64,000 bases of DNA. Source: Neocallimastix lanati (nom. inval.). Taxonomy: Eukaryota; Neocallimastigomycota; Neocallimastigomycetes; Neocallimastigales; Neocallimastigaceae. Position 1 is the first letter of the stretch. Every line of letters begins with the position of its first letter. Under the pieces are notes generated by a model. It did not search any database. It had not been told where the DNA came from and saw only the letters and a program-made list of their open reading frames with translations. Below, piece after piece: positions 1 to 22,168 of this stretch. The translations under genes and the position numbers were made by a program. The DNA lies in assembly GCA_016946835.1 (NCBI GenBank), contig JACVTC010000082.1, positions 52,501-116,500 on the forward strand, in the 5' to 3' direction.

Positions 1-846
1 AATTAATGATAAAAAAATTATTTATAATACATCTTATTTTTTAATAAATAAAATAAATCTTTTAAAATAATAATAATAATAACAATAAAATAAAAATAAT
101 AAAAATAATAAGAATGAATATTGTTAGATGAGAAAATTAAGAAAATATCAAAATTTATTCTTATAAATAAGCATTGATGATTAATTTTCTTTCATTAAAG
201 ATATTTTTTCTGTATTTTTAATCTTAAGAAAAAAAAAAAAAAAATTTTTTTTTCCTTAAATTAAATTTATTCAAATATAATCAATATATTGATTTTGAAT
301 AAAATATTTCATTAGAATTTATTAAAAATCTATAAGAAAGTGGAACAATCATATAAATATTAATAGAAAGAAAGAAAGAAAAAGAGGAAAAAAAAAAAAA
401 AAAAAAAAAAAAAACATATATATAAAAACATTATTATTAAATATAATAGTTTATTTTTTTTTTCTTTGTTTTGTTACTTTAATAGTGAATTTATTAATTT
501 CTACCATATTTTTTGGACTTATTTTTATTTCAATAAAAAAAAAAAAATAAAAAATAATAGTTTATTACAATTAAATCAATGAATTGTTCAGGATAGATAT
601 TTGTTTTAATATTTTAGGAAAATAATAATTTAAAAAAAAAAAAAAAAAAAAAAAACAATCAATAAAAAATAAAATATAGTTTAATTATTATATAAAATTT
701 ATCATCTAAAAATTTTATTTATTATTAAAAAATGTAAAACAAATAAAACAAACTAAAATATACTCATATTATATATTTATCATATTGAATACTTATAATA
801 ATAAATATTTTTAATAGATAAATATATCAATTAAGTTTTATATAAT
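1..846. other. A/T-rich upstream region, no gene seen
   Basis: Only A/T-rich sequence with long A and T homopolymers. No open frame, RNA gene or mobile element is recognisable. It is the presumed 5' region of the MPN-domain gene that starts at 847; I cannot assign promoter elements. Confidence 0.6.
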
Positions 847-3800
847 ATGACAAATGAATTCAAGATAAAAAACATGAATTTTAATGAACTGTTGGAAAAG
901 GGATGGTTTGAGATTGAATCCAAACCAAAATCTTTTAAAGAAGATTTAATGGTTGAGGTTGAAGATAAAAAAAGAAAAACAAGGTATTTTTTTTTTTTTT
1001 TTCATACTATTTGTTATAAATTTTTATTAATAATTATTTTTATAAATATAAAACTATATATATATGTATATATTGCTTTTTAAATATTTTAAATAAATTT
1101 AATTTTTAATACATTATTAAAATACCTTTTTTTTTACTTTTTTTTTTTTTAATATGTGAAAAATTGAATAAATAGTAATCCAGCAATAAAAGTTATAATT
1201 GATCAATCAGTTTATAATATGCTGCTTTCACAGGCATTATCTGATAAATATAATAGTGTGTTAGGTTATTTAGGTGGATCATTTATTAGTATACCAAATA
1301 ATAATTCAAATAATATTGCAAATATAAGTAATAGTAGTAGTAGTTCATTAAATAAAAAAGAAGAAATTAATGTTTGTCATATTACCCATTATATATCTTC
1401 TGAAAGGTATTATCCTTAAAATTTAATTATATATATTTATATATGAAATAGATAAAACAAAAATCAAAATACTTATAATAAAATTTATTTTTTTTATATG
1501 AAATATTTTGATGTAATAGAGAAATTGGTGATTTAATTTCTAATAATATAAATGAAGTGAAAACTTCTTTTTCTGATGCCATTCAGTATTTTGAATCTAA
1601 AAAAGTTAGTTGTGTTGGCTGGTACAAAAGGTAATTTATTAAAAAGATTTGAAATATAATATTTATTTAAATTAAACTATATGATTCTAAGTATTGAAAA
1701 TTAATTAAAATAATATATAATTTATTTTTTTTAATATGAACAAATTAATATATTATTTTTTAATAATAAGTACTCGTATCAATAAACCTTTATTACCAAC
1801 ATTTAATGATATAGCAAAACAAACAAGATTACAACAACTTGTAAGCAATATATAAAACCAATAGTTTTTTTTTTTTAAATTTATTATAAAATATTATTTA
1901 GATTAAATAGGATTTATTGACATGTATTTTTTTATGTTTATTTATTATATTTAAAGATACCAAATGGTGTAGGAATACTTTTATCAACAAATCATTTTAA
2001 TTATGATTTAAAGGAGCAGTCTTCACTACTAGATAATTTGAAATCTATGATCATATATCAGACATATTTGAAAGATCCAAAAAATGATATCACATTAAAA
2101 TTATTTGATAATGATAAGAAAATCGATATTACTTCTATAAATGAAAATCCATTTAAACGTTTACTGTTTCATAAAAATTTAAAATATTATTGTGTTCCTT
2201 TTGGAATTGCAAATCAATTATATCCTAATGTAGATAGCTTAGAAAATAATCAAAAAAGTTTATTGGTAATATATTATAATTCATATATTATAATAAAAAG
2301 TTTAATTATAGTCATAACAATTATTTATATTATAATGAAATTTTTTAGTTGATGTTGTTACAATTATTTATATGATAATGAAATTTTTTAGTAGATGTTG
2401 TTACAGTTATTTATATGATAATGAAAATTTTTAGTAGATGTTGTTTCAATTATTTATATGATAATGAAATTTTTTAGTAGATGTTGTTACAATTATTTAT
2501 ATGATAATGAAATATTTAGTTATCATTATTTATATTGTTAACTTTACTATTTATATTAAACATTTATTCGTTATTAATTATAATCAAATCTAATTAATAA
2601 AAATTTATTTATAATAGAATTCGTTAAGGGAATCAAGACAGGCATATATGGGACAAGCGTTAGACTCAAAATCAAGGATGGGTCAGAAAATGTTTATAGA
2701 TGCAGAATATGAATCATTTTTAATGAATTATTGGAAAAATAGTGTTTTAAACACTGGTCATCTTATTGATCAATCCTATAAAAACTTATCAATAAAGAAA
2801 TTTCAATTAAAGAAAATTATAAATTCTAAACTAAATACACTGTATCATATGAATTATAAAAACAAAAATGATATATCAGCTCAACATAAATTCCATATTA
2901 TTGAGAATATAAATAAAGAAATCAAAAGGGTAATTATTTTATTAATTATATATTATTATTATTGTTTTATTTTTCATAATATATATATAAATATTGATGA
3001 TGATAAAAAAAAAAAAAAAAAAGAAAAAGTATAATTTATAAAATTGACTTTAATATTTATATATCATTGCAATAAATTACTTTTTAAAATGATAAAAATT
3101 TCACAATTTTTTATTTATTTATTTATTTTTTATTAAAACAACTATAATTAAATATAATTTATTTATTATTCCCTTTTTTAAAATTATAATAAAATTATAA
3201 TATTATCAATTATTTTTTTTTTTGAAATTTAATAGATTACTTTTTGTAATTCTTTTAAAAAATATGCAAAAGAATATTATAAAAATTGTGATTATGTATC
3301 AAAAATGAATACTATAAATTTAATAAAAACAAAAGAAGATATTTTAAGTATATTTAAAGAATCAGAAAATACAGTTATTTCTTCAGGAACGGTATCCACT
3401 GGAGCATTAGATATATATCATAATAATACTTTCAATAATAATATTAATGTATCTAACAATGGTAAAGAACCTAAATTAGAAGAAAAATTAATAAAATCAA
3501 AAACAACAACTGATGATAATAATGAATCAGGTAAAATAAATAGTAATGCAAATAAGCTTGAATCAATAAGTCAAAATAATTATAGTATAGTTCAGGATAT
3601 AAATAAAAGTTCAAATAAAGTATTACCTACAGATCATCCATCATCATTATCAAAATTAGATAATGAAAAAGAAAAGAAACAAGGTACCTTGGAAAGCGAG
3701 GCCTCCAGTGATAATGATCTTAATCTTGATTTATTGAGTGATGATAATGCAGCAGATGATAATGATGAACCAATAGAAGAGAAACCTAAAACTTTTCTAT

Positions 3801-6800
3801 CTTCATCTTCTATTGATAGTTTAAGTAAAGAGGATAACAAATCAGAAAATAGTAAAAGTGGAAAAATCAAACAAAATACAAATACTGATAATTCATTCAT
3901 TAATACGGTTCCAACAAATGATAATGCTATGGTGCTTGAGAAACCATTGAAAACTAATTCAACTAATGATTCTAGTTCTAAAGATAAAATGAACAATACA
4001 GAAACTAATGCAATATTAATTCCGAAAAAGAGAAAAATTAGTAATAATTTATCTAATGATAAACTTAATATAGGACTTGTTGATAATAAAGATAATTATA
4101 ATGACAATAACAATAGTAATATAAATAATAAAAACAATAATAATATGAGTATTAATTCAAGCCCAACCAGTAAATTTAATAGTACAGACAATAATGATAA
4201 AGATATGGCTGATAATAAAAGAACGAAAATTAGTAATGATGATATTAATAGTATAAATGCTGATTTAGGATTACCTCCAATAGATAACAGGAAGTTAACT
4301 AAAAGTTCGACACCTATTTCGACTAATCCTATAAACGTTATGGACACAAGCAATAAACATACTCAAGATACAAATAAAGATAATAAAGAATCATTTCAAT
4401 TACCACAAACAAAGCCAGTTGAATCGGATGAATCAAGTACTAAGTCTGATTCAAAGCAATTCGTTCCACCACAAATACAACCAAAATTATCACCTATTTC
4501 TTCTTTAGGTATTAATACTGGTCCATATTCATTACTACAGTCATCACCTTCATTTACTACACAATCTTCTGGATCTTCAAAATCACCATCATTAAATTTA
4601 CAACAACAGTCGTCATCGCCAACTAATCAATTAAATCCAAATCCAATGCAAAAGCAAGTTCAACCACAAGCCACACAACAATCATTCACTCAGTCGCCAT
4701 CACAATCACAGCAATCAATGGTTCATCAAATGCCGTTACCCCAAAAGATCAAATCAAATATGCCTTATCCTAATCCAATTCAACCACAGCAACCACAACA
4801 ACCTTCTCAACAACTATCCCCACAATCTCAACCTCCTCAACAACCAAAGGTATCACAATCACCAATATCATCATTACAATCATCGTATCAACAACCATCA
4901 AAACAACCTATTATAAGGCCAAAACTAAATCAACCAATACAGCCATCGCAGCAAGCATTTTCACAACAGACACCTTCACTACAAACACCGTTGCAACAAT
5001 CTCCGTCACAACAATCTTCATCTCAACAATCCCCATTACAACAGACTCCATCTCAACAAACTTCATCCCAACAATCTCCATCTCAACAAACTACATCCCA
5101 ACAATCTCCATCTCAACAATCTCCATTACAACAAGCACCATTACAACAAAATTCATCACAACAAATACCATTACAACAAACGTCATCACAACAAACTCCA
5201 ACACAACAAGTATCGTTACAACAAAAATTGATGACACCATTTTCTCAAAATCCTCCAACTCCTCCAACTACTCAAACTCCACAATCGGCTGTATTACAAA
5301 CTCGATTCCCAATACAGCCAATGCCAAAGCAAAATCAACCTCCGAAATTACAACCAAAGACAAATATGTCACAAACATTACTTCCAAGAGTTTCTTCTCC
5401 TACTTTAAAGCAACAACAACAACAACAACAACAGTCTATTCAACCAAAAATTACGACTCCTGTCAATCAGCAACAATCTGCATCACAATCAATGCAACAA
5501 CCTTTTTCTTTACAACATCAACCAATTCAACCAAATATGTCATCAAGTATGTCATCAAGTATGTCATCAAATATGCCTTCAAGTATGCCTCCGAATATGC
5601 CATCTAATACACCATCAAATATGTTAACAAATATTCAACCAAATATTCAGCCAAATATTCGACCAAATATTCAACCAAGTATACAACCAAATATTCAAAC
5701 AAATATGCCGCCGAATGCACCACCAAGTGCACCACCAAATATTTCAAATTTGCAAAATATTCAGCCAAAATTACCTCAATCTATGGCTTCATCACAATTA
5801 CCGGTTAATGTTGCATCACCATCGTTACAACAAATGCCATTAAGTGCCAAGTCACCGTTATTACAACAAATAAAACCAAATATACCTTCGCCTTCTATAC
5901 AACAAATGAAACAAAGTATTGCTTCTCCTCAATTACAACAAGTTAAACTTATGCCTTCACCACAATTACAACAAGTTAAACCAATGCCTTCACCTCAATT
6001 GCAACAAGTTAAACCAATGCCTTCACCTCAGTTGCAACAAGCAAAACCAATGCCTTCACCTCAGTTACAACAAATACAACCAATGCCATCTCCTCAATTA
6101 CAACAACTACAACCAAGAATACCTACTACTCAACCATATCCCATTTCATCATCAACACAACAACTTACAATATCAACGTCATCACAACCTATTCAACCTA
6201 AAATTCAAACACCTACTAACTCAATGCTTACATCACAACCTCCATATAAACCTCTTATTGCTCCACATCAACATCCATCACCTATGCCATCAAAATTCAT
6301 CCAAAATCAAAGTCAAAGTGGATTTAATCAATATAAAATGCCAAATAGTGGTAATCCATTAATTCTTCCAAAACAATCGAATAATGAATCAAAACCAATG
6401 AATACTCAATCTTCATATAATAATAGCATGAGTAATTCACAGCAAGAATTTATGAATTCTAATATTAATACATTTAATAATAATAACAATAATAATAACA
6501 ATAACAATTATATTATTAACAACAGCAATAACAACAACATTAATAATAATAACCCATTATATTCAGATTCTAGTATTAAAAATAAGTCAAATGCTTCAAG
6601 TAGAAGATCATCCTTTGAAGAAAATATGAAGGTTAATGATAATAAAAATCAACCGTTTATTTTACCAAATAAAATGGGTAATAATGATGGATATAATAGT
6701 ATTAGTAACAACGGAGGTAATAATAGCAGCAATAATAATAATAATTCAATACAAAATAGACCATTAAAACCAATGCCATACCAACAAAGTAATAATAATA

Positions 6801-8591
6801 GTAATAGCATTAGTAATAATCCTAATATACCATTTAATGAAACTTCTTCTAGTTACAGTAATAGAAGAATATATCCAAATCCAAATATAAATGATAAAAC
6901 TATGAATAATGAAATATCAAAATCTTCAATAAATGATAATAAATTAATTAATTCACCTTTCCCATCACCTAAATACCAAAATATTATTCCAAACCAGTCA
7001 ATATCACAGCCACAAACGCCTATGAAACCTTCAATACCTGAGGAAATGTCATCTTATAAGTCGATGTACACTTCAATCTCATCTTCACATAGTCAAACTG
7101 TTAGTCATGATTCCTTGATTAGTCCAGACTTTAACAATAACTTTAAAACAAATAAACCAATACAACCTAAACCTACTTTACCAAATATTCAGCCAAATTT
7201 AAATCAACCATTGTCAATGAGAGATGATAAATCATTATCCCAGCCATCATCAGCCCAAACACCAATTACTCAACCACCAAATAATGCGTATGAGAGAAAA
7301 ATGAATTCATTTATTCTTCCAACTTCAAAAACAATATTAAAACCAGCTATTCAACCTCAAGTAAATAAAATGAATTCAACATCACAATCAATGTTAACGC
7401 CTCAAAATGCTTCATCCCAACCTCCAATATCCATGTCACCTTCTATGACTTCGCCACTACTTACACAAATTCAACCGTCATTTAAACCAATGAATCAACA
7501 ATCCCAACAATCCCAACAATCCCAACAACCACCAATAATGAAACAACCATCTGGTCCATTATCAATACAACCAAAGATATCACAAAAAATACAACCAAAA
7601 ATTCAACCACAAATTCAACCAATGCCTTCAGTGTCTTCTCAATCTAATTCCGCTGTTCTTCCAACAACTTCACCAAATTCATATCAAAATCAACATTTCT
7701 ATCCTGTTATAAAGCCTGATCCAAGTCTAAAGATAGCTGTTTCTCCACAACCTCCAAACTCTCCAATATTCTTTAAGAAAGAACCAATTATGAATAGTCC
7801 TCGTCCATCTAATGTTTCTATTAGTAATAATAATAATAATGGAAATAAATATCCAATTGATAATATCAATAGTAATTTGAATAATATGAATAATAATAAT
7901 ATAATTCCTATAAATCAAAATATGAATCAACCATCTAATAGTTTTGAAAATGTTGAAAAACCTCATGAAGGAAGAAAAGGCAGAAAAAAGAAGGATGTAA
8001 GCTATGATGGTATGAGTAGTGTTTCTAATAGTAATGATATGAGTCATACAGGTAAAGGTAAAAAGAAAAGAAAGTCTGCAAAAGATAATGCTTCAAATAA
8101 TAATAATATTAATAATGCAGAAAATCAATTAAATATGTCAATTAGAAATAATAATATGAATAATTCTGGTCCACCATTGAATAATCCAAATAATCTTAAT
8201 AATAATAGTAGTAATAATACTAATTACAACTTTAACTATAATGGAAATAATTATAATAGTAATAGTAATAATAATAGCAATAACTTTATGAGTGGAATGA
8301 ATAATAATTTAAATCCAATAAATAATAGTATGAATGGTATGAATAATAATAATATGAATTCAATGAGTAATAATATGAGTGGAATGAATAATAATATGAA
8401 TCCAATGAATAGTAACATGAATCCAATGAATAGTAACATGAATCCAATGAATAGTAACATGAATAGTATGAATAATAACATGAATAGTAATATGAATAAC
8501 AATATGAATAGTAATATGAATAATAATATGAATAATAATATGAATAATAATATAAATAATAATATGAATAATAATATGAATAATTCAATAA

Positions 8592-8628
<37 letters not shown>

Positions 8629-11012
8629 TTACAACTTTAGTAGTGATAAAGGTAATATAAATATGAACAATGAATCATCATCTCAAATGAATTCAAACAT
8701 ATCGTCAAATCAATTTATTCAAACTTCATTACCACCTCAACAAAATAGTAATAATTCTTATTCAATTAATTCTATTATAACCTCAAATTCTAATGGTAAT
8801 TCATATAATAATAACAGCAATAATATTAATAATAATTCTATTTCTATGAGTAATAATCCAATAACAACGAAAAGTACAAAAGGTAAGAAAAAACAAAGTA
8901 AAAATGAAAATTCAAAACAAAATCATAAAGGTTCATCAAAAAAACATAAGGGAAATATGGCAGAATTATTACCTGATCTTTCAAATGTTGCGAAATCTAC
9001 ACCAATTTTAAATAAAATGGAACCTAATTATAATAATAATAATAATATCAGCAACAACAATAATAGTATTGGAAATAATGGTGGTAACAATAATAATTTC
9101 ATAAATTACCCAAATCCTAATTATAATAATATGAATAATAATATGAATATGAATAATACAATGAATACTATGAATAATAATAATAATAATAATAACTATA
9201 ACAATATGAATAATCCAAACTACTCTTATAATTCAAACAATAACAACAACAACAACAATAATAATAATAATAGCATGTATAACTATAATAGTTCAAATGG
9301 AAACTCTAAAAATGGTAATAATAAATCTAATTATAAATTTAATATTAAATCTAATAATAAATTAAGAAACAATATTAAACCTTTTTTTTATTTTTTTTAT
9401 TCTTTTATATACTTTATATCTACATGTAATTATATAAAAAATGACCATATTTTAATATTGGAAATAAAATAAAATAAATGATAATAATATTAAAATAAAA
9501 ACTAAAAAACCAAAAACTAAAATATAAAACTAAAATATAAATATAAAAATAAAATACAAAAATAAAAATAAAATACAAAAATAAAAATAAAATACAAAAA
9601 TAAAAATAAAATACAAAAATAAAAAAAAAAAAAAATAAAAATAAAAATAATAATAATAATAATAAAAAAAAAAAAAAAAAAAAAAAGATTCTAAAGATCA
9701 TGGAAACCTTCCAAGTATTCATAATTTATTAAATATGTCTGATAATAAAAAATCGATGGAATCACCAAAACCAGGTATGATGAATATGATGCAAGGTTAT
9801 AATAATAATAAGTCATTAAATGCACCTACGTCATCATCCCCATTTATACCAAAATATTCACCAGTGAATTCTCCAATGACTATGAAATATTCATCATTTT
9901 CATCATCAATGAATTCATCTCATCCTCAACAACCTCAATCCTCTCCTATGAATTTATCTCAAAAAATAAAACAAGAACCTATATCAATGGATTATAATAA
10001 ATCGAAAGTTCCACTTCCTCCGTTAAATCAAATGTCAGAAATGTCATCCAAATCTATGGATGATCTAAATAGAAATATGAATAAAAATTCTTCTGTTTCT
10101 TATCCAAGAAAACATAATAGTTTAGATGATTCAATGAATAAACCATTCACAAATTCATCATCTAATATAGGTTCAAATCCATATCCTAATACCTTTAATA
10201 ATAATTCTTATCAAAATCAATATTCTAATCAAGATAAAGGAAATTCAAATAATAATAATAATAACAGTAATAACAATAATAACAACAACAACAATAATAA
10301 TTACTATAATAATAATCCAAATATGAATACTAATTTAATGAATAATCATAATCCAAATGATCAAAATATGAGAAATAGTAATTATAATTACAATGGCATG
10401 GGAGGCTATAATAATAATAGTAATAATAATAATAATATAAATCAATATTCAAATAATAATAATAATAATAGTAATCAAAATAATTATTCATTCATGAATT
10501 CAAATCAATATCAAAATCAAAATCAAAATCCTTCTTTATATAATAACAATAACATCAACAACAACAGTAATAATAATAATTTATCAAATAATTATAATTC
10601 TAATAATGTTCAAAACTATCCCTCAAATAGTGGTCCTCCATCATTTAATCAATATTCATCCTATCCTCCACAACAACAGCAGTCAATGAATGATAATTAT
10701 AATTTAAATAAATCAAACAATATAAATAATTCATCATCCAATTATAAAAATTCAAATGGATATGATAACAATTCTTCAAGTACATATCCTAATCAGTTTA
10801 GAAATAATATGAATAATTCAAATATGTATAATAATAATAATAATAATGCACCAAATAATAATAATACCAACAATAATAATAATAATATGAATTATCCATC
10901 TCAACAAAATCCAAATCCATATAATATGAATCAAGATGGACGTTCATCTTATCAAAATTCATATAATAATACATCTTCTAATAATATAAATCCATTTTCT
11001 AGTATGAAGTAA
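847..11012 (+). CDS. Pseudo-JAMM (MPN-domain) protein with a giant Q/P/N-rich tail
   Basis: Eight exons inferred from GT-AG sites and phase: 847-983, 1176-1406, 1520-1630, 1771-1840, 1957-2265, 2618-2929, 3236-9314 and 9688-11012. They give 8,574 nt, or 2,857 aa. Residues about 45-260 resemble an MPN/JAMM domain of the BRCC36/Abraxas type: an AIKVIIDQSVYNMLLSQALS strand-helix, then VGWYKST followed by P-T-F-N-D. Active JAMM enzymes have VGWYHSHP...PSxxD; here the metal-binding HxH is KxT and the upstream Glu is absent, so a catalytically dead scaffold role (as in Abraxas or eIF3h) is inferred. A helical stretch follows (2618-2929). The remaining 2,400 or so residues are low complexity: an Asp/Ser-rich acidic part, Q/P-rich repeats, then N/M/S-rich runs. 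Basic NLS-like motifs include PKKRKIS (about 4023) and KKKRKSAK (about 8060). The last intron joins two low-complexity exons in phase (Asn, then Asp-Ser-Lys-Asp-His). The exact MPN subfamily is uncertain. Confidence 0.7.
2318..2520 (+). repeat. 43-bp minisatellite in an intron
   Basis: The core GATGTTGTTACAATTATTTA recurs at 2351, 2394, 2437 and 2480 with exact 43-bp spacing, plus a degenerate upstream copy. The array is just under five units and lies wholly within the intron 2266-2617 of the MPN-domain gene. It carries no splice sites of its own that I would use. Confidence 0.9.
4990..5225 (+). repeat. SQQ/TPSQQ codon repeats in the tail
   Basis: Degenerate CAACAA-(T/C)C(T/A)-CCA-TC(T/A) units encode serial SQQSPSQQ and SQQTSSQQ motifs. 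This is part of the Q/P-rich tail. Variation is mostly at third positions, so the peptide pattern is better kept than the DNA, which points to selection on the protein or codon-level drift after expansion. Confidence 0.75.
5915..6115 (+). repeat. 33-bp repeat encoding PSPQLQQ(V/A/I)KPM
   Basis: About six to seven in-frame copies of an 11-residue unit (PSPQLQQVKPM and variants) within the proline/glutamine-rich tail of the MPN-domain gene. The unit length is a multiple of three, so copy-number change keeps the frame. Each copy carries an S-P dipeptide, a possible target for proline-directed kinases (inference). Confidence 0.85.
8340..8625 (+). repeat. MN(N/S)NMN codon repeats
   Basis: Tandem ATGAATAATAAT and ATGAATAGTAAC units encode runs of Met-Asn-Asn/Ser-Asn, ending in a poly-Asn tract. 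They are in frame within the coding exon 3236-9314. Long open frames on the minus strand here are shadows of the repeat. Confidence 0.85.
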
Positions 11013-11155
11013 AGAATACATCTTCTAATAATATAAATCTATTTTCTAGTATGAAGTAAATAATACATCTTCTAATAATATAAATCTATTTTCTAGTATG
11101 AAGTAAATAATACATCTTCTAATAATATAAATCCATTTTCTAGTATGAAATAAAT
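10968..11155 (+). repeat. 47-bp tandem repeat spanning the stop codon
   Basis: Four nearly identical 47-bp units start at 10968, 11015, 11062 and 11109. The first encodes the C-terminal NTSSNNINPFSSMK and the TAA stop; the other three lie downstream, each with its own ATGAA(G/A)TAA. Because 47 is not a multiple of three, the copies would fall in different frames without the first stop. The last coding segment and stop have therefore been amplified into the 3' UTR. Confidence 0.9.
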
Positions 11156-11957
11156 AATATATATGAATTTTATTAATCTTTTTTCTACTATATATAAATA
11201 TATTATATAATATATATATATATAATTTTTTTATTTTTCAATTCTTATAAATTATTTATTACATTTTATTTTTTTTCTCCACTTTTATATATATAAATAT
11301 ATTTTAATTAAAATAATTTTATTTTTATTTTTATTTTTATTTTTATATTTTTATATTTTTATAAATTATTAATAAATTTTATTAATTTTACCTTTGTAAT
11401 ATATCCATTCATAGATATTAAAATATAAATATTTATAAGCATTTTATTTAAAATTTTCATTTTACATATAATATATGAATTATTTTTTAATTTTTTAATT
11501 TTTAAATATTAATTTATAATAATATAAATAGATCATGATTTATTTATTTATTTTTATTATTTTTTTATTATTTCATTTTTTTTTTTTTTCTTTTTCATTT
11601 CTTTTTTTTTTTTTTTTTAAATTTTTTTTTATGTTTCAAATAATCTGAAATTATTTGGGTCTAAAAAAAAAAAATGAAATTATAAATTATAAATATATAA
11701 TTTTAATATTATAAATTATTATATCGTTCTATTACCTAACAAATATATTTATATTAAAATAATTTTTTTTTTTTAAAAAAAATAAAATAAAATAAAATAA
11801 AATAAGATAAAATAAGATAAAATAAAAATAAAAGTAATAATAAAAATAACAATAAATTAAAAAAAAAAAAAATAATATATATATATATGATTTATTCAAA
11901 ATAAAATTTTTTTGAACTAGTTTTATTCTTCTTTCAACTGTATAAAATTAAATAAAG

Positions 11958-11998
<41 letters not shown>

Positions 11999-12973
11999 TT
12001 ATTTATTATATATTGTATTATATATATTATCAAAATTCTATATTATCATAAAAAATAAATTTGTAAAACAATTATTCATTCATCAAAAAATATTCACACT
12101 TTAAAAAAAAAAAAAAAAAAAAAAGAAATCATATGATATTTAAACAGGACCTTTTTATAATATTATTTATTGGAGAAATATATATTAATAATAAAAAAAT
12201 TATTTAAAGTTTTAATTAAAAAAGTATATATAAAAAGAATAAAAATAAAAAAAAAATTTTTTTTTTTTTTTTTTTTAGTAGAAATAAGGTGAATTAATAA
12301 TGAATTATAACTATCATTATTATTAATATTATATATATAGATAGATATTTTTTTTTTTATCTAATAATATAATTAATACTACTTTAGTATTTTTTATTTT
12401 TTTTTTTTTTTGAAAAAAAAAAAAGAGAGAAAAAGTGATTATTAATAATTAATTTCAATCAATTTCATCCTACATTAACCTTTATTTTTTCAACATAATA
12501 AAAAAAATTTTTTATGTTTAGGTTAATAATAATAATACATAATATATATATATAATATATAAAATGAATATATATATTTCTTTAATTTTCATTTTCAAAA
12601 ACATTTTATTTGATATTTACAAATTATTATAAATTAAAGTTTTAAAGTTTATCATTTATAAAAATTTTAATTTAAATTTTTTAATTTCATTTTTTTTTTT
12701 TTTTAATTTCATTTTTTTATTTCATTTTTTTATTTCATTTTTTATTTCATTTTAAATCTTTTTTTTTTTTTTTTTTTTTTTTTTTGAAAAAATTTTTTTT
12801 TTATATTCATGTAATAAACATATACTATTATTATTATTATTTTTTTTCTTTTCATTAATAACACTATATACATATATATATATATGTAATAACAATAATT
12901 CACAAAAAAATTTTTTTTTTCAAAAAATAATGTTTTTTTTTAGTATTTAATAAAATAAATAGTTTTTTAAAAA
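11156..12973. other. Intergenic A/T-rich region
   Basis: About 1.8 kb between two genes on the same strand. It holds many A/T homopolymers and simple repeats, such as AAAAT runs near 11780 and TTTCATTT runs near 12700. No open frame, RNA gene or mobile element is supported. It must contain the 3' end of the MPN-domain gene and the promoter of the TmcB-like gene, but no motif stands out. Confidence 0.6.
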
Positions 12974-21278
<8,305 letters not shown>

Positions 21279-21904
21279 ACTATAGAAATATGAATATATA
21301 TGAATATGTATTATAAATTAATGAAAATAAAAATAAAAAATAAAAAATAGAAATAAAAATAAATTCAAACATAGAAAATAATAATATTATGAAAATTTTT
21401 ATTACTATTAAAATTTTTATATAAAATTTTAAAATATAATTTGAAATTTTATATAAAGATTTTAAAATATATATAAAATTATTATATATATACTATTTAA
21501 AAATTCAATTACATCAAAGTATCAATAAAGCAAAATATGAATAAAAATAATATGAAGAAGAAATTATAAAAACTATTTTATTGATTATATTAATTTTATT
21601 ATTATTATATATATAAGATAAATTCTATTTAAAAAGTTTAGATAGATAAAAAAAAATGGAATTCTTGTTATTGAGTATAAACTTTTAAATTATAAAACCT
21701 TAAATATCATTCAAAATATTAATAATAATATAATAAAAAAAAATAGTAAAAGAGATAAAAATATAAAGAAAATAAATTAAAATGAAAAACAATTAAAATA
21801 TTTACTTATTTTGTATATTTTATATTACTAAATAGTAATATATAATAAATAAAATATTTAATTATTGTATTTATAATATATAACACTCTAAACAATTTTT
21901 CTTT

Positions 21905-21936
<32 letters not shown>

Positions 21937-22168
21937 CAAAAAAAAATAAAAAAGATTACAATATAATGAAATGTTGATAATTTTAATATCTAAATGAATA
22001 AATAGAGCTTATATATATAAATGTATAAAAATAGAAATAAAAAAAATTAAAGATAAAATAAATAAAATGAAAAAAAAAAATTAAACAAAAAATAAACAAA
22101 AATAAAGAGTAAAAAATATAGTAATAATTATGTTTTTTTTTTTTTTCTGTTTTTTAAAAGAAAAAATT
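21279..22168. other. Region between two convergent genes
   Basis: About 0.9 kb of A/T-rich DNA between the stop of the TmcB-like gene (+) and the stop of the Stealth gene (-). It should carry both 3' ends. A long T run lies at about 21906-21936. No other feature is supported. Confidence 0.6.

Noticed and set aside
5919-6362. Second + strand frame rich in Leu/Asn/His
   Set aside because: Out-of-frame shadow of the 33-bp coding repeat of the MPN-domain gene.
8251-8588. Minus-strand Tyr/Ser- and Leu/Phe/Ile-rich frames
   Set aside because: Reverse-strand readings of the ATGAAT codon repeats.
9315-9472. C-terminus ending at 9472 for the MPN-domain gene
   Set aside because: The frame turns into Phe/Tyr/Ile-rich intron-like sequence. 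A GTAATA donor at 9315 and AG acceptor at 9686-9687 join in phase to the long N-rich exon that ends at 11012.
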